Source: Sarcocystis neurona (lineage: Eukaryota; Apicomplexa; Conoidasida; Eucoccidiorida; Sarcocystidae). From it: 64,000 nucleotides of DNA. Below, piece by piece: positions 35,801 to 46,312 of the stretch. Below the pieces are notes generated by a model. It saw only the letters and a program-made list of their open reading frames with translations. It was not told the DNA's origin and did no database searches. A program made the translations under genes and the position numbers. Position 1 is the first letter of the stretch. Each line of letters starts with the position of its first letter. The stretch is taken from assembly GCA_000727475.1 (NCBI GenBank), contig KL647293.1:1176953-1240952 (forward strand), in the 5' to 3' direction.

Positions 35801-38704
35801 AGTTCGTAAAGATGACTACGCCATTGTTGAGGTACTCTGTTGAATCAAATAGTACTGCTGTCACTGGGGTGCTGCTGGATGATTTTTGTGTCCCGCGGCC
35901 GCTTCATTTCGATTGGCCTTTGTCCGCCGCCCCTGCGTGACCCTGACCACGGCTCCGATGGGGTTGCGTACACGTCATTTTTTGCCGTTCTTCTCGTTCC
36001 CCTGCCATGACGCCTGCACCTTTTTTTTTGGATTACTTTCAAATGAGCAAGAGAGAACAAAGAAAATCATACACACACGCGGTTTTCTTGCAGCAGCAGG
36101 AGCGGCGGCAGACAGAAAGTGCGGGCTCCGTAGCCCCTGCTGTCGCCTGCCGTTTGTTTGTAGTAGCCGCGAAGAGGGATTCATTTTGGTAAATCTCTGT
36201 GCGTGCACGCGTCTTGCTCCCGGTCCACCGTGTGTGCCGCCTCTGGAGAATCTCCTGTGTCTCTGCGCAACTCTTTCCTTCGGAATGAAGATCTAAATTA
36301 CCCTACGTTCTTGTCGGCCACTGGTGCTGACTGATTCTGCGTACAACACGGCCTTTGTCTGTGTGGCTGCTAGTGAGGAACTGCGTAAAAGTTCGATGTC
36401 TTTGTGTGCATGTGGTTGATCCTACATCTCGTCCTTCCCTTCTTCCCTACTCTCTTTCTCCGCTCCTCTGCTTACGTGATTCTGTAAATATATATACGTG
36501 TGCGCACGAATAATTACACGTGCAGATGGGCATGTGTGTGTAAACGTACCAGTGAATGCGTGCGTACGTGCATGTGTACGCACACCTTCAGGCCTACGCA
36601 AGAGCGACGGAGCTTCTGGTTTACGAAGGCGTGGTTGCTACATGTCAGCATATGTGTGTGCAGTGATGCACGTATGCGCCATTATTTGTGTAATTCCTTT
36701 TTTCTCCCTCCTGCTGGTACCGTTGCCAGACACCGTCGGGAAGGAAGATGTGGCGCCACCACCTGAAGCGCTCTATCCCCCTCCTGGTGAAGTCTGGACG
36801 CCCACGAGTGCCCGCCAGCTGCTGCAGGATCCGCTGGCGCAGCCACAAACGCTGCAGCACGACCAGCAGCAGGAGCAGACCGGGGAAAAGACCGAAAGCG
36901 CGCTGCGCGCAGAAAATCAAAAACTGCGTTCGTTCCTATATGCTGTGCAGCGAAGAGTACGTGTCTGTCGGTACCTACCCTGTTGCTACTTCGGCCACTA
37001 GTAATCTGCGACGCCACGCTGGTGCTGCTTTTGCGTGAGCTGTTACTCGTGCGTGTGCTCGTGTTGCTGGTGTGACTGCCTAGCTTTCGGACGTTCTGCC
37101 GCTGCTGCTACTGCACGCGGTGACGTTGGTGGCATCTTTTTGCACGCTGCTGCTGTAGCTGCCGCTGCGTTTAGCTTCGTTGCTGCCGCTGCCCGCCTAC
37201 TGCCTGCGCTGACACAGTCGGTGCCAACGGGACCGAAAGCGCACTGAATTCTGGTGCTACTTCCCCTGCTGCTCCCGGATTCTGCCGGTGGGCCATTGCT
37301 TCTGTTGCGGGTGCTGCTCTGATGGTTGCAGCTGCTGTTGTTGCTGATTCTGCTGTTTTCTCGTGTGCATGTTACTGGTGCTGCCCAACTACCGGTTGCG
37401 ACAGCGTCCGCCTGTCGGAGTGGTGCTCCGACAGCATTGTTTGCTTCTCTGCCAGTGCGTCAGTGCCTGCAGCCGCCGCTGTGTCGACTATGCTGACGCT
37501 GCTTCTTCCGTACGGTGCTGCTGCTGTTGCGATGTATGCTCCTGCTGCCGCATCCCTCCTGCTGCTGGTGGTGTTGCTGTGTTCGCACGTGCGTCCTGTG
37601 CTGCTGCTGCTGCTGCTGCGTCATCATGTGCTGGCACCGTTGCTGCTGCTCGTTTCTGCTGCTGCTGCACTCGTGCGTCGCCTTGTGCTGCCACTGCAGC
37701 TGCTGGCGCTGGAGAAGTCCTACTATTCACGGCGTGCGATGCAGTCGAAGTACCTGGAGCAAATTCAGCTGCTCTACGCAGAAGATTTCCACGTGGGTAG
37801 GTGAAAAACGAGATCCTGTAGCTGCACTCGCCTGTAAAGCACCCGTCTCTTCTTTTACTTTTAAGTCAGTGCCTGTACACGTCTGTTCTACTCTTATAAA
37901 TACAGTATACAGATGTGTTTCGTGATGAGTAAGTACTTCGTACGCATATATACATATATATATATATATATGAGTATATGTGTGCATACGCTGGTGTATG
38001 TATACACATATTACGTATGCCTGTACGTAAATTGTGTTACGGTGCTGCCGTAGAATGTCGCGGTTGTGTGTTTGCAGCAGTGCCCTGCTGCAGGAGAAGA
38101 ATTCAATCTACTATATTGCCGGCTGCGTGGTAGCCTGCTCGTGCTGCTGCTGTTGGTATTCTACCGTGCACCGTTTCACTTGCTGCTGCCGGCTGGCATT
38201 CTTCCTATGCTGGCGCTGTGGCGGTTATCCGCCTGTCGCACACCTGAAGCTGTTGTTTATCCATGACATCCCCTGCTGCTGCATCAGCTCTGCGATATAT
38301 TGATACTGCCACTGCTTCGACTCTGCAGTGCGCCGCTGCTACTGCTGCATCTGTTGTGTGTACCCCGGTGTTCTCTGCTCGGTGCTGCTCCCGGTCCTGC
38401 TGCGCTGGCTGCCGTTGCTTACGCTTGTCTCGAGTCGCGACTTGCTGCCACTCTTCTTGACCTTGCTGTTGCTGGACGTGTTCCTCAATTGATACTTCCT
38501 GCCGCTGCTGCTGGTGGTGCAGCAGCACTCGCGTCCTTACGCCGCTGCGCACGCTGCTGCTAGCTACGCTGCTTCTGCGTGTGACTGCCTGCAGTTGCAA
38601 TGCCGCAGCAGCCGCAGGAAGTTCGCGGTCTCGACCGTTTGAAGAAATTCGGCGAGCTTCTGCTGCAGCCGCGTCCTCTTCCGATTATTTCGCTTCCTGC
38701 GTGA
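26891..38704 (+). CDS. GET3: GET3/TRC40 (ArsA family) tail-anchored-protein targeting ATPase, complete, 9 exons
   Basis: This cytosolic homodimeric ATPase hands tail-anchored membrane proteins to the ER GET receptor. Exons: 26891-27073, 28100-28207, 29708-29916, 31384-31573, 32897-32962, 34418-34565, 36730-36956, 37700-37796, 38595-38704. It encodes 445 residues and all phases agree. The deviant P-loop [11 protein letters not shown] is at 37-47, switch I STDPAHN at 66-72 and switch II DTAPTGH at 180-186. Later come [34 protein letters not shown] and [10 protein letters not shown]. The C-terminal helices ([20 protein letters not shown]) lead to the family-typical [18 protein letters not shown]. 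Animal and fungal homologues have about 350 residues. The excess is an Ala-rich loop in exon 3 and an exon-7 insert (302-377). The CxxC zinc pair expected before [10 protein letters not shown] is absent (EKSYYS). The start is the first ATG in frame with the P-loop exon. Confidence 0.95.
27180..28099 (+). repeat. GET3 intron 1: CAG-rich half followed by CTG-rich half
   Basis: On the sense strand, 27180-27700 is CAG-rich and 27830-28099 is CTG-rich, ending at the acceptor CATGCAG. The two halves are imperfect complements, so the intron RNA could fold back on itself and bring donor and acceptor closer. Confidence 0.7.
28230..29480. repeat. TA/TATG/TACA microsatellites filling GET3 intron 2
   Basis: Many alternating purine-pyrimidine runs occur, including (TA)n near 28345-28366, 28528-28552, 29030-29065, 29215-29232 and 29250-29272. 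They are interspersed with TATCTATC-type tetranucleotides. Open frames here are Tyr/Ile/Cys-rich artefacts. Confidence 0.8.
30235..31383 (+). repeat. CTG-rich tract in the 3' part of GET3 intron 3
   Basis: More than 1 kb of degenerate CTG/TGC triplets extends to the acceptor GCGGCTGCAG at 31383. Several Leu/Cys/Ala-rich frames are open on both strands because of the repeat; none is a gene. Confidence 0.75.
31725..31804. repeat. Three consecutive hairpin-forming palindromes in GET3 intron 4
   Basis: Palindrome 1 (31725-31751) has 13-nt arms, CGTATATGGATGC and GCATCCATATACG, around a single A. Palindrome 2 (31751-31771) has 7-nt arms GGTTACG/CGTAACC with a 7-nt loop. Palindrome 3 (31791-31804) is the perfect 14-nt GCGGCTGCAGCCGC. 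The three lie within 80 nt of intron 4, which is otherwise made of TA/TG microsatellites. Confidence 0.85.
31880..32830. repeat. (TA)n and TATG microsatellites in GET3 intron 4
   Basis: Runs of ATATATATGTATATATATAC type occur near 31890-31920, 32020-32045, 32188-32210 and 32432-32452, with TACATATG variants between. No exon is supported until 32897. Confidence 0.8.
34195..34417 (+). repeat. CTG-rich tract before the acceptor of GET3 exon 6
   Basis: Degenerate CTG triplets end at GGTGCTGCAG, the acceptor for the exon starting at 34418. A Thr-rich (ACT)n run lies further upstream at about 33945-33985. Confidence 0.75.
34566..36729. other. GET3 intron 6 (2.2 kb), microsatellite-rich
   Basis: The longest intron of GET3. 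It contains TACG/TATG purine-pyrimidine sequence at 34900-35420 and 35700-35760, and mixed sequence at 35800-36480 without repeats. No exon was identified within it. Direct joining of its flanking exons keeps phase (G|AC). Confidence 0.6.
36985..37699 (+). repeat. CTG-rich GET3 intron 7
   Basis: Nearly the whole intron between exons 7 and 8 is degenerate CTG/TGC triplets, ending at CCACTGCAG before the exon at 37700. Open frames such as 37322-37804 on + are repeat artefacts, except for the last 97 nt, which are exon 8. Confidence 0.7.
38035..38594 (+). repeat. CTG-rich 3' part of GET3 intron 8
   Basis: CTG-rich sequence extends up to the acceptor TGCCTGCAG at 38594. The 5' part of the intron (37925-38000) carries a (TA)n run. 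Confidence 0.7.
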
Positions 38705-38779
38705 TTCACGCGCGGCATGTCTCTTGGCGGTTCTCCTTTCTCCTTCGTCATCATCTGCGGTGTCCTTCGCGGTTACGCG

Positions 38780-40200
38780 TATACAGAGATGTACACGCAG
38801 GATAAATATATGGGGAGTTTGTGACAGTGAGTCTGTGCGTAGGTGTGTCTGTATGTGTGTAAACGATTGCGTGGGTGGTTATACACTTGTCTGTTTGGTG
38901 TGGGAATGTATGCAGTTCTTTGTGTACATAAGCCCGTACGCGTGTATGTACGCACTTGTGATCGTATGTGTATACATGTGCATACTGCGTACGTAATTGT
39001 GTCAACGCGTATATGCATTTTTATGTAAGCATGTACATATATATATATATATTTACACATGTGTATATATATATATATATATATCAATATATGCGTAGGT
39101 GAATGTGCACAGACGCATGTGCAGATGTGTGTATCCGTGCGTGCACGTATATTTGCGTTTGTGGATGTACGTCTACAAACGTATATGCGTGTATGTATGC
39201 GTTGTACACGTGCGGATCTATGTATGCTTCTGCATCTATACACGGGTGAGTGTGCGTCCGTACGCATGCGTGTAAGCACGTGTACGTTCACGCATATATA
39301 CTCGTCTGTCTGTGTGTATCCGCGCGCCTCATAGTAACCTTTGCTGCGGTTTCTGAGGTCCCGGTTTTGGTGCTCTTCTTTTTCTTCTCCCCGGCTCCCT
39401 TTTCCTGTTCCTCGTCGGTTGGACGATAATGCTGTCGTTTCCCTCGGTGCGTTACTTTGCTTCAAGTGGAGGAAACGGCGCGGAGCCGACGAGTCTCTCG
39501 ATTCCACATGCGTGCGTGTCTCCAATGGGGAGAAGATAAATTCTTTCTTCCCCAGATCTCTCTCACAGACATGAGAAATATGTTGGTGTCGCTGCGCCTT
39601 CATTGTTTCTTAGGTAGTTTTTGCTGGCGCTCATTTATGCTACTCCGTTACCAGCTGCTTCTTGTGAATGCGTGCGTGTGTATACAAAGACACGCACAGT
39701 TGTGCTACTGGTGTATACACATATGCATATGCGTACGTAAGTAAGTGTCCCGTATACATATGTGTGTGTATATATATACATACATACATAGATACATACA
39801 TTTATGTATACTCAGGCATACGCTGTGCATGTACACATAGCTGCATAGATACCGTGAACACTTGCATGTTCTGTGTACCGTTAATGGCTCGAGTGCAGCG
39901 GAGACAGGTGAAAGAAGAAGCAGACTGCTTCGCTGTCCAGAAGCAGCGAAGAAAAACTCAAAGCGTTTTCATTGTTGCATTTGTATACGAAATGCCGCGC
40001 TGCAGGCACAGTATTCTATACAGGTGTTAGATATCTACGCACATTTATACATATATATCTATGTATATATGTGGACGTGTATATATAAAAATCCATTCAT
40101 AATGCGTGTATACCTATATAAGTATATATGTACATGCAGATGCCTACGCACGTACGTGTTTAACGGTATGAAAGGATATATGCAAGCGTACTGAAGCAGT
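38780..40200. repeat. Purine-pyrimidine microsatellite block downstream of GET3
   Basis: Dense TATG, TACG and (TA)n runs occur (for example 39036-39052, 39064-39086, 39765-39810, 40045-40080). They are interrupted at 39340-39660 by ordinary sequence in which no exon could be supported. This block closes the GET3 repeat-rich segment. Confidence 0.75.
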
Positions 40201-40469
40201 GGTGTATTCATAAATTTGGGGACTGTCTTGCAGGCCTAGTGTCGGGAAGAAGCAAATAGTGTCTTTTTCCGTGTAAAAAACACATTCACAACGCATGCGC
40301 AGGGCAGTAGTAGTGCGGTATCGCGACACGCTCCTCCGACGCATCTGCTCGTGCTCAAGAATGATGCGTCAAGTGTACACGCGCTCCACTGCCTTGGTTG
40401 GCATCTGTTGTTATCAGGAGGAGTAATACTCATATAATTATCGATACTCTTTCTGTCTTAATTTTACGA

Positions 40470-41215
40470 CTAGTACTAGTAGTAGTAGTAATCCTAGCAC
40501 TCCTGCTGATAGCACTACTACTGCACTGCAGCTACTTCTACTGTGGCTACTTGGCTGCGACCACACCTGTAGCAGTGCTTTGATTTTTGATGTCGTTATA
40601 CTGGGTACTGCTCTTCACGATGGAACCCCAGGCTCTGCGTTGTACCAGTCCTTGTAGACCGTCGCTTCCCCTGGCGGCGGCGCCTGACCAAAGGGCGGCA
40701 AATACTTTTTTTTTTCCTCGGCACCGCTACGACTATCAACTGTTACTACTGCTGCAGGACAGGCGCAGCCGGTGTAACACCTCGTAAGAGTTACAGCTTG
40801 ATCACGAATTCTTGAGTACTATATTCTCAACTCGCGTGATACGAGAGGCAGGTGGTTACTGCTGCGGCGCCGTGTTCGTAAACATATCCCCTGCACGTTA
40901 AGCAGTTTTTTGTAGCATGCAAGCTCCGTATGCCTCATTTGTTGACAGCTGCCTGCAGGCATTCGACACCATCTACTGCGCAGGTCACGGGTAAATTGTT
41001 GACGCATGTATCACCTATTAAAGTAGATACACGTAGTACGCTGTGTGTCCACACACACACTGAGGAAGCTATTCCTACCGGTACTAACTACTACTAGTAC
41101 TAGTACTACTACTACTACTACTACTACCAATACGACTACTAGTAGTGGCGCTACTACTAGTACTAGTACTAGTACTACTAGTAGTAGTAGTACTACTACT
41201 ACTACTGTTCAGCTA
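40470..41215. repeat. AGT-rich and ACT-rich trinucleotide tracts in opposite orientation
   Basis: A tract of ACTAGTAGTAGTAGTA type at about 40470-40530 is followed some 560 bp later by CTACTACTACTAC/ACTAGT runs at about 41086-41210. The two are mutually complementary and each contains ACTAGT palindromes. The + strand frame across the second tract would encode a Thr/Ser run, but no gene is supported there. Confidence 0.75.
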
Positions 41216-41758
41216 CTGGTGCTGAACAACTACTATTCCGCAGCTTCACTGCAAGCATGCAGCAACTACTACTAACCAGATGCACGCGCTCTGACCGGTA
41301 GTTTCTCTGGCTGAGGATCGGACGTGCTCTGAGTTCTGCTCAAGGCTAGGTAGTCGGAACAGAAGGAAGAGGATACGTGCAAAAGTCCGGCAAAAGACGC
41401 GGTAGCTGCAGAAAGCCTTACTCTAAGCAGTGGAGACTGTAACAGCAAACAGTTTACAGTATCCCTTGTTGCCGAGTGCCTTGCCGAGACCGCCATATCT
41501 GTGGAGACCGCCTTTTGATATGGAGTTTTACCAACTGGCAGTTGCTTGATGAGCAAGAGGGCTTCTCCGCAATCTTCTTGTTGCGGTCCAATAGCAGAAG
41601 CAACAGCCACGGTGCTACATCCGGTCTTGAAATAGTGATTCCATTAGTACAACACAAGCCCCAACGTGGCTGCGGCAGCGGGACGCCTCTCCTGTTCTCG
41701 ACCGTCGTGGACGTTAGAGGACCCTTGTCACGCAGCAACATGTACTATCCCCGTGCAG

Positions 41759-43118
41759 CACGGCGGAAACTCCAGGACAGACGCCCTCGCCGCCACTCTA
41801 CAGCGGACTGCTGTTACAGAAGTGGCTATGTGGTCCCAACACGTCGGCACTTTCGCGGAAGCGTGCGCTTCACTGTCAGCAAATACGTAGAAACACATGC
41901 TATCCATCGATCGAAAGAGTTGCACGCTGCGAAAATTTACGGCATCAACACGACGTGTTCCACTAGAGTACTCTGAAAATAAACAAAGTGGAGATGCCCG
42001 TGATCTGAAGGGAGTGATACCTCCAATTTTACCAGACTGCGGTAACGTCCCCTAAACCTCCGCGCACAAGCGTGAATAAGGGTTTGCCGTGTATCGAAGT
42101 ATAGAACCCACGTCATCGTCTTTAATCCGAACGGTGGACTGCTCCTTCCACCATAATCTCCACGATGAATGCAGCTGCATTGACCCAAGCCCACATCAGA
42201 AGCACGTGGCGTCTAATTACGCTTTTCCTGTGATTCGATTTCTCTTCTGCCACTAGGCATGTCAAAGACGCTGCTCACGGTAATATCGTTCTTTCTCCCC
42301 CTCTAGTAACGTGGGTCTCTTAATCTGGGACGCTGCGAGGCGCGCGAGCTTGACTGTTTTGGGCGCGCTGTGCCGCTGCATGGACAGAAAACGTCCAGAA
42401 GGTAGCGGTAACAAGCTAGTCTCTTGACGAGTGCATCTGAAGAAACACTAGATCTTCTCCGCTACCGTAGTGAATCAGGGGGACAAGACAAAACAGAAGA
42501 GACTGCTGCACGATGCGCTGACAAAAACTGGTGATTTGTTGCGAGACTGCTGCCTGTGGAAACACACCATCACCACCCCTTTGCTCCACACAGCGTGGTC
42601 GTCTTCCAAGCTGGCCACACTGCCTATCGCACTATTTTCAAATTTACGTCCACGGGCACGGAGGCTGCAGGGGATATCAGAACCATCGTATCTTTGTCGT
42701 AGTAGCTGCTGACCGCATCAATTCCTTATGCGTCTTTTTTAGCAGTGCATGGAGCACATCAGACCCGTGACGCACTGCTTATACGATTGTTGCGTGCCTA
42801 CTATAACAACACTGGTAACATCGGCACCGGTGGTTATAGCGGCAGTGCGAAACATTGCCGTGCAAAGGGTGGCAGCGGTTGTAGTCATCTGCTAGGGGTA
42901 CTAATGGGGGCTCCGCTCCACCCACAGGACCGTATAGCACACGTAGAGGAGCAATAACAGTAGTAGCGGATGTCTTAGTTGTTCTGTGTTTGCAGGAGAG
43001 CTTCCTGCACTCTACGGATGTGGTGAACTTGCTAGAGGAAATGAGGCAAAAATACCTAGTTGGCTGCAGGCGATCGGCTGCTACTCGTCTAGGATGGCGG
43101 TCCAACGTTGTGTCATAA
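41759..43118 (+). CDS. Unidentified helical protein, candidate exons
   Basis: Candidate exons with good splice signals are as follows. At 41759-41886, after CCCCGTGCAG and before GTAGAA, the helical peptide contains TDALAATLQRTAVTEVAMW and HVGTFAEACASL. Around 42476-42600, after GTGAATCAG, it contains KQKRLLHDALTKTGDLLRD. At 42996-43118, after GTGTTTGCAG, ESFLHSTDVVNLLEEMRQKY leads to TAA. The spacing of charged and apolar residues suggests coiled coil. Phases between the three could not all be reconciled, so at least one boundary or exon is missing. The first could also belong to another gene. The family is unknown. Confidence 0.33.
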
Positions 43119-43250
43119 GCAGGTTAAGACTCTTACCACTTTTATATCCTGTAGGCGACCAGCAGATTTTCCTTTGGCATGGCGGTCCACCAATGCGTCA
43201 AAATTAGCCGATGCCTCTTATCGTTTCTATATCCTTCAGCCACAAATAGG
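43092..43250. repeat. Diverged tandem duplication of about 85 bp
   Basis: The segment starting ATGGCGGTCCA at 43093 is repeated from 43178 with roughly 70 percent identity by eye. Translated on + both begin MAV and give similar peptides (MAVQRCVISRLRLLPLLYP and MAVHQCVKISRCLLSFLYP). The first copy overlaps the 3' end of the candidate exon ending at 43118. Confidence 0.6.
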
Positions 43251-43274
43251 CGCAGACGACGAAAAACGTTGAGT

Positions 43275-44728
43275 TTATACATTCGCTGTAGGCGTTTCTC
43301 CGGCCGCCGTCTGCGCTGGTGTGTCTTTACCCGGAAACGTTTCCACAGGGGCTGTACTCGTCACTCCGTGTCTACATTCACACAGGCGCCCGTTCATAGC
43401 TGCGTTCATTCCGCATTCACTCCTCTGTACCATTTTCACCGGAACTAGACACACAGGAGTTCGAGCGTGAACGCTAGAAACGTAACATTCTTCTCAAAAA
43501 CGTTTCCGTTTCATCCTGTCATTCCGTGCAGGGTTGTGCAGATGGACGTTCCACCGTAAAATCCTGGCAGGAGTCAGCAGGAACTTGCAGCTCAGCGTTG
43601 TTTACGAAGGTAGAGAAAGTGTCACTCGTGGAGGTCCACTTTTGGAGTGTCCAGTTACCGTGGCCCTCCACAGACTTGAACCACATGTACACGCAATGTA
43701 ATTACACGTACGTATAGATGAAGATAACGCACTGAAGAATGCATGTGCACATACAAAGGCACCCTCGATACTCAGTCATCTTCAGATTACGGATTATGTG
43801 TGTGAATACACCGACGAGTGGTACACCTAGGATCACGGCTGTGCATGTACGTGAAGGTTTATCTCAATGCCGCCGGAAAGACGCAAACACTTCTAATTGG
43901 TCTCTTCCGTACAGCATCTTCTGGCTTCTTCGTGCATTCCAACCAAAAAATACAGCCTGAGGTTTTTACTGAAAACGTGCGTTCGAACAGACTCGTGGTG
44001 CCTCACTGGACTGGTTGTGCACGCAACTTTCTCGCACGTGGACGCTGTCCGAGCTGTTGGCTGGCGCGGTCATGGAACTGCTCCTTGGATCCAGATGTAC
44101 ATATACGTATCTATAACTACTTACACGTTCTTCTTTGAACGTAGGTACACATCGCCGGGTGATACTCGCATTACGAATAGTAAAACCCGCACGTCTTTTT
44201 TGCTGTAACGGGCGGGCAGAGGGGAGGTGGCTGGTGTCGGCCGAAATCTCTTTTCCTTACTTGGAGACTGGTCAAGAGTATGTGGAAAAAGCCACTCAAC
44301 GGTAAGTGCGGTCCTGAAGAGGCAACACCTTTGCGTGTAGAAAGGCGACACGGCTTGGATGCGAATATCTTCGTTGTCCTACGCAGCTGCTTCCGCTCCC
44401 TTTCCTTCAAAGTGAAGTCTTTAAATTTTCGTCCACTGACGTTACAAGATGAGATCACATTATCAAGCTCACGCGTATCTTCGCTGGAAGCCTCTATTTA
44501 GCGCCTATTTTCGTCCGTCAATGGGGCGCCACGCTCGGGTATACCAACGGGCAAAAGTTAGCCACGGGAGCAATTGGAAGCCAGATATCCAATGCATGTG
44601 CAAACTTCCTCGTGTGTCCTTACATAGGAACTCGATCTCCGGTTCTATTCGTTCGGGTGGAATACAGTCTTCGTGTCTGACAGTGTAGCACAACCGTGAC
44701 AGGGTGCATGGAATGCGCGGGTGAGAGA
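43275..44728 (-). CDS. Unidentified Cys-containing protein, partial exon chain
   Basis: Two exons join in phase: 44728-44545 (acceptor TTGTTTTTAG, donor TG|GTATAC) and 44435-44329 (acceptor AACGTCAG, donor AAAG|GTGTTG). They encode about 95 residues with scattered Cys, then a very basic stretch (FTLKERERKQLRRTTKIF). A likely terminal exon, 43444-43275, follows TGTGTCTAG and ends MNGRLCECRHGVTSTAPVET plus a Thr/Pro/Ala-rich tail and TAA. The exons linking them are unresolved. A 55-codon ORF with its own ATG at 43690 (MWFKSVEGHGNWTLQKW, stop at 43519) lies between and could be a first exon of a separate small gene. The family is unknown. Confidence 0.38.
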
Positions 44729-45119
44729 CTAAAAACAACGTCGAATTACTATTCGAAATCTGCTGTGTCCATGTAATTCCTACGATAGGCAAGCTCTGCT
44801 ATCTTCAGCTAGCTACGGCTCCGGTGTCTGTACGCTGGGGTACCCACGATAACGAACCCCCATCCCTTCTTGTCCCTGCCTTATCCGCCTGCGCATGTCG
44901 ATCTATAGATCCTTTTCCTACTTCTGCGCATCACCTCAGCTCTGGATTGACTGTGCCTTCTCCCATTTTGCTGTTCCGTTAACTGCCTTCAGGTGGCCTT
45001 TGTCGCTCGGTGGCGTGTGTCATCAGCATGCGATTAATGATGTTGTACTCTGCGGAGCGCAGTGTGTGTGTTGTGTGCACTCCAGGATGAGGCTCACGTT
45101 TTTTGTTTGTAGTTCATTC

Positions 45120-46312
45120 TTTCCTTAACTGCATCCTTATATTCCTTAATTCACGGGCGACGTTCGTGGCCACCTTTTTTTAGTTAGTGCAACTCACCTG
45201 TCTGTCACCGATTTAACTTCCCTGTTAGCTGTCCTGTTGTTTGCAACAGCACACCGCGGACTAGTGGTACACGCACCTTCCTGTGTTGCCGTCTTGTACG
45301 TATGCGACCAGTCACACACGTTTCATCACAGGAAGACGCACGGACTGAGAAGGAGAAGAAGTTAAGTAGGAAGGAATTCAAGTGGGGAACCTGAAGAAGA
45401 CCCGCCTTCTGAGATGTGGTGTCTCATTCGTACGTTTAAAAGGACGCCGCCCACGTTGCATTCTCCCGATTGTAGGCGGTAACAGGGCCGTGAACCGCAG
45501 ACGTCCTTTTAATTTACCACCTCCTATTTTACAGTTTACCTGACCCCTGTGCACTCCTGTCTCAATATCGTCCTCCCCCCGTTCTTTCACCACGCTCAAA
45601 CCTCGAGCCTATAAATGTACAGGCGCAGGCACGATTTGGCTTTTCTGTATAGTTGTCAGTTGTTGTTGTCCCCTGGGCAATTTGAGCTCCTTCTTTCTTT
45701 CTTTCAAACAGTTTATAAACATGCTCCCTTCCAAGGCAATCTTTGTTCGCCATCTTGTTTTTTACATGCTTACCGTTTGTGTCGATTGGAGGCTCGCCTG
45801 TTCTCCCTTCCTTCGTGTGTCTGTCAGCCGCCGTGTGTACTTCAGGTTCCCCTGAACTAATTTTGAATCTACATGGCACGTTTTTATCCACTCTGCATAT
45901 GCCGTTCGCTTCTGTGGTTTGTGCTGTGTGTCTTCCTACCTGCTTAGCTTGATACGTGCTTTAAGGCCTCTTCGTGTTCGTCCTATTTATTCTTCTCGGC
46001 TCCCGTTGCCGTCCGGCCTCTTCCCATTTTCGAACGGTTCATCGTTAGTAGATACCCTTCAGAGATGGCGCCCAGACCGCGTAGAACTAGGTATTCTACT
46101 TTCACCACACCGCGTGTGCGCTTCCTATCTCATTGCTGTATACGTTCCACATCTGGTACGGAGGCCTGATCCATCTCTTCTTCCTCTTTTTTGTCAGTGG
46201 CCACTTCTGCACGATTTCACTCTTACGTCTGCTTGTAGAATTCTTCGCGAATGCGCTGTTATCCTTTCTGCGTATTTCTGACTCAGCCTGCCTTCGGCTT
46301 CCCCCTCCGTAC
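45120..46312 (+). promoter_or_regulatory. Pyrimidine-rich upstream region of SMC4
   Basis: The + strand is T/C-rich (TTTCTTTCTTTC, CTTCCTTCG, TCTTCTTCCTC) with no supported exon. The SMC4 reading frame is open back to 46133, but the added 60 residues are strongly hydrophobic and unlike an SMC N-terminus, so I treat them as leader. This composition resembles the stretch before GET3. Confidence 0.35.

Noticed and set aside
46133..46312. Upstream in-frame ATG extending SMC4 by 60 residues
   Set aside because: The extension is strongly hydrophobic (for example LFFLFFVSGHF) and reads from a pyrimidine-rich leader. A nuclear condensin subunit is not expected to begin with such a segment.
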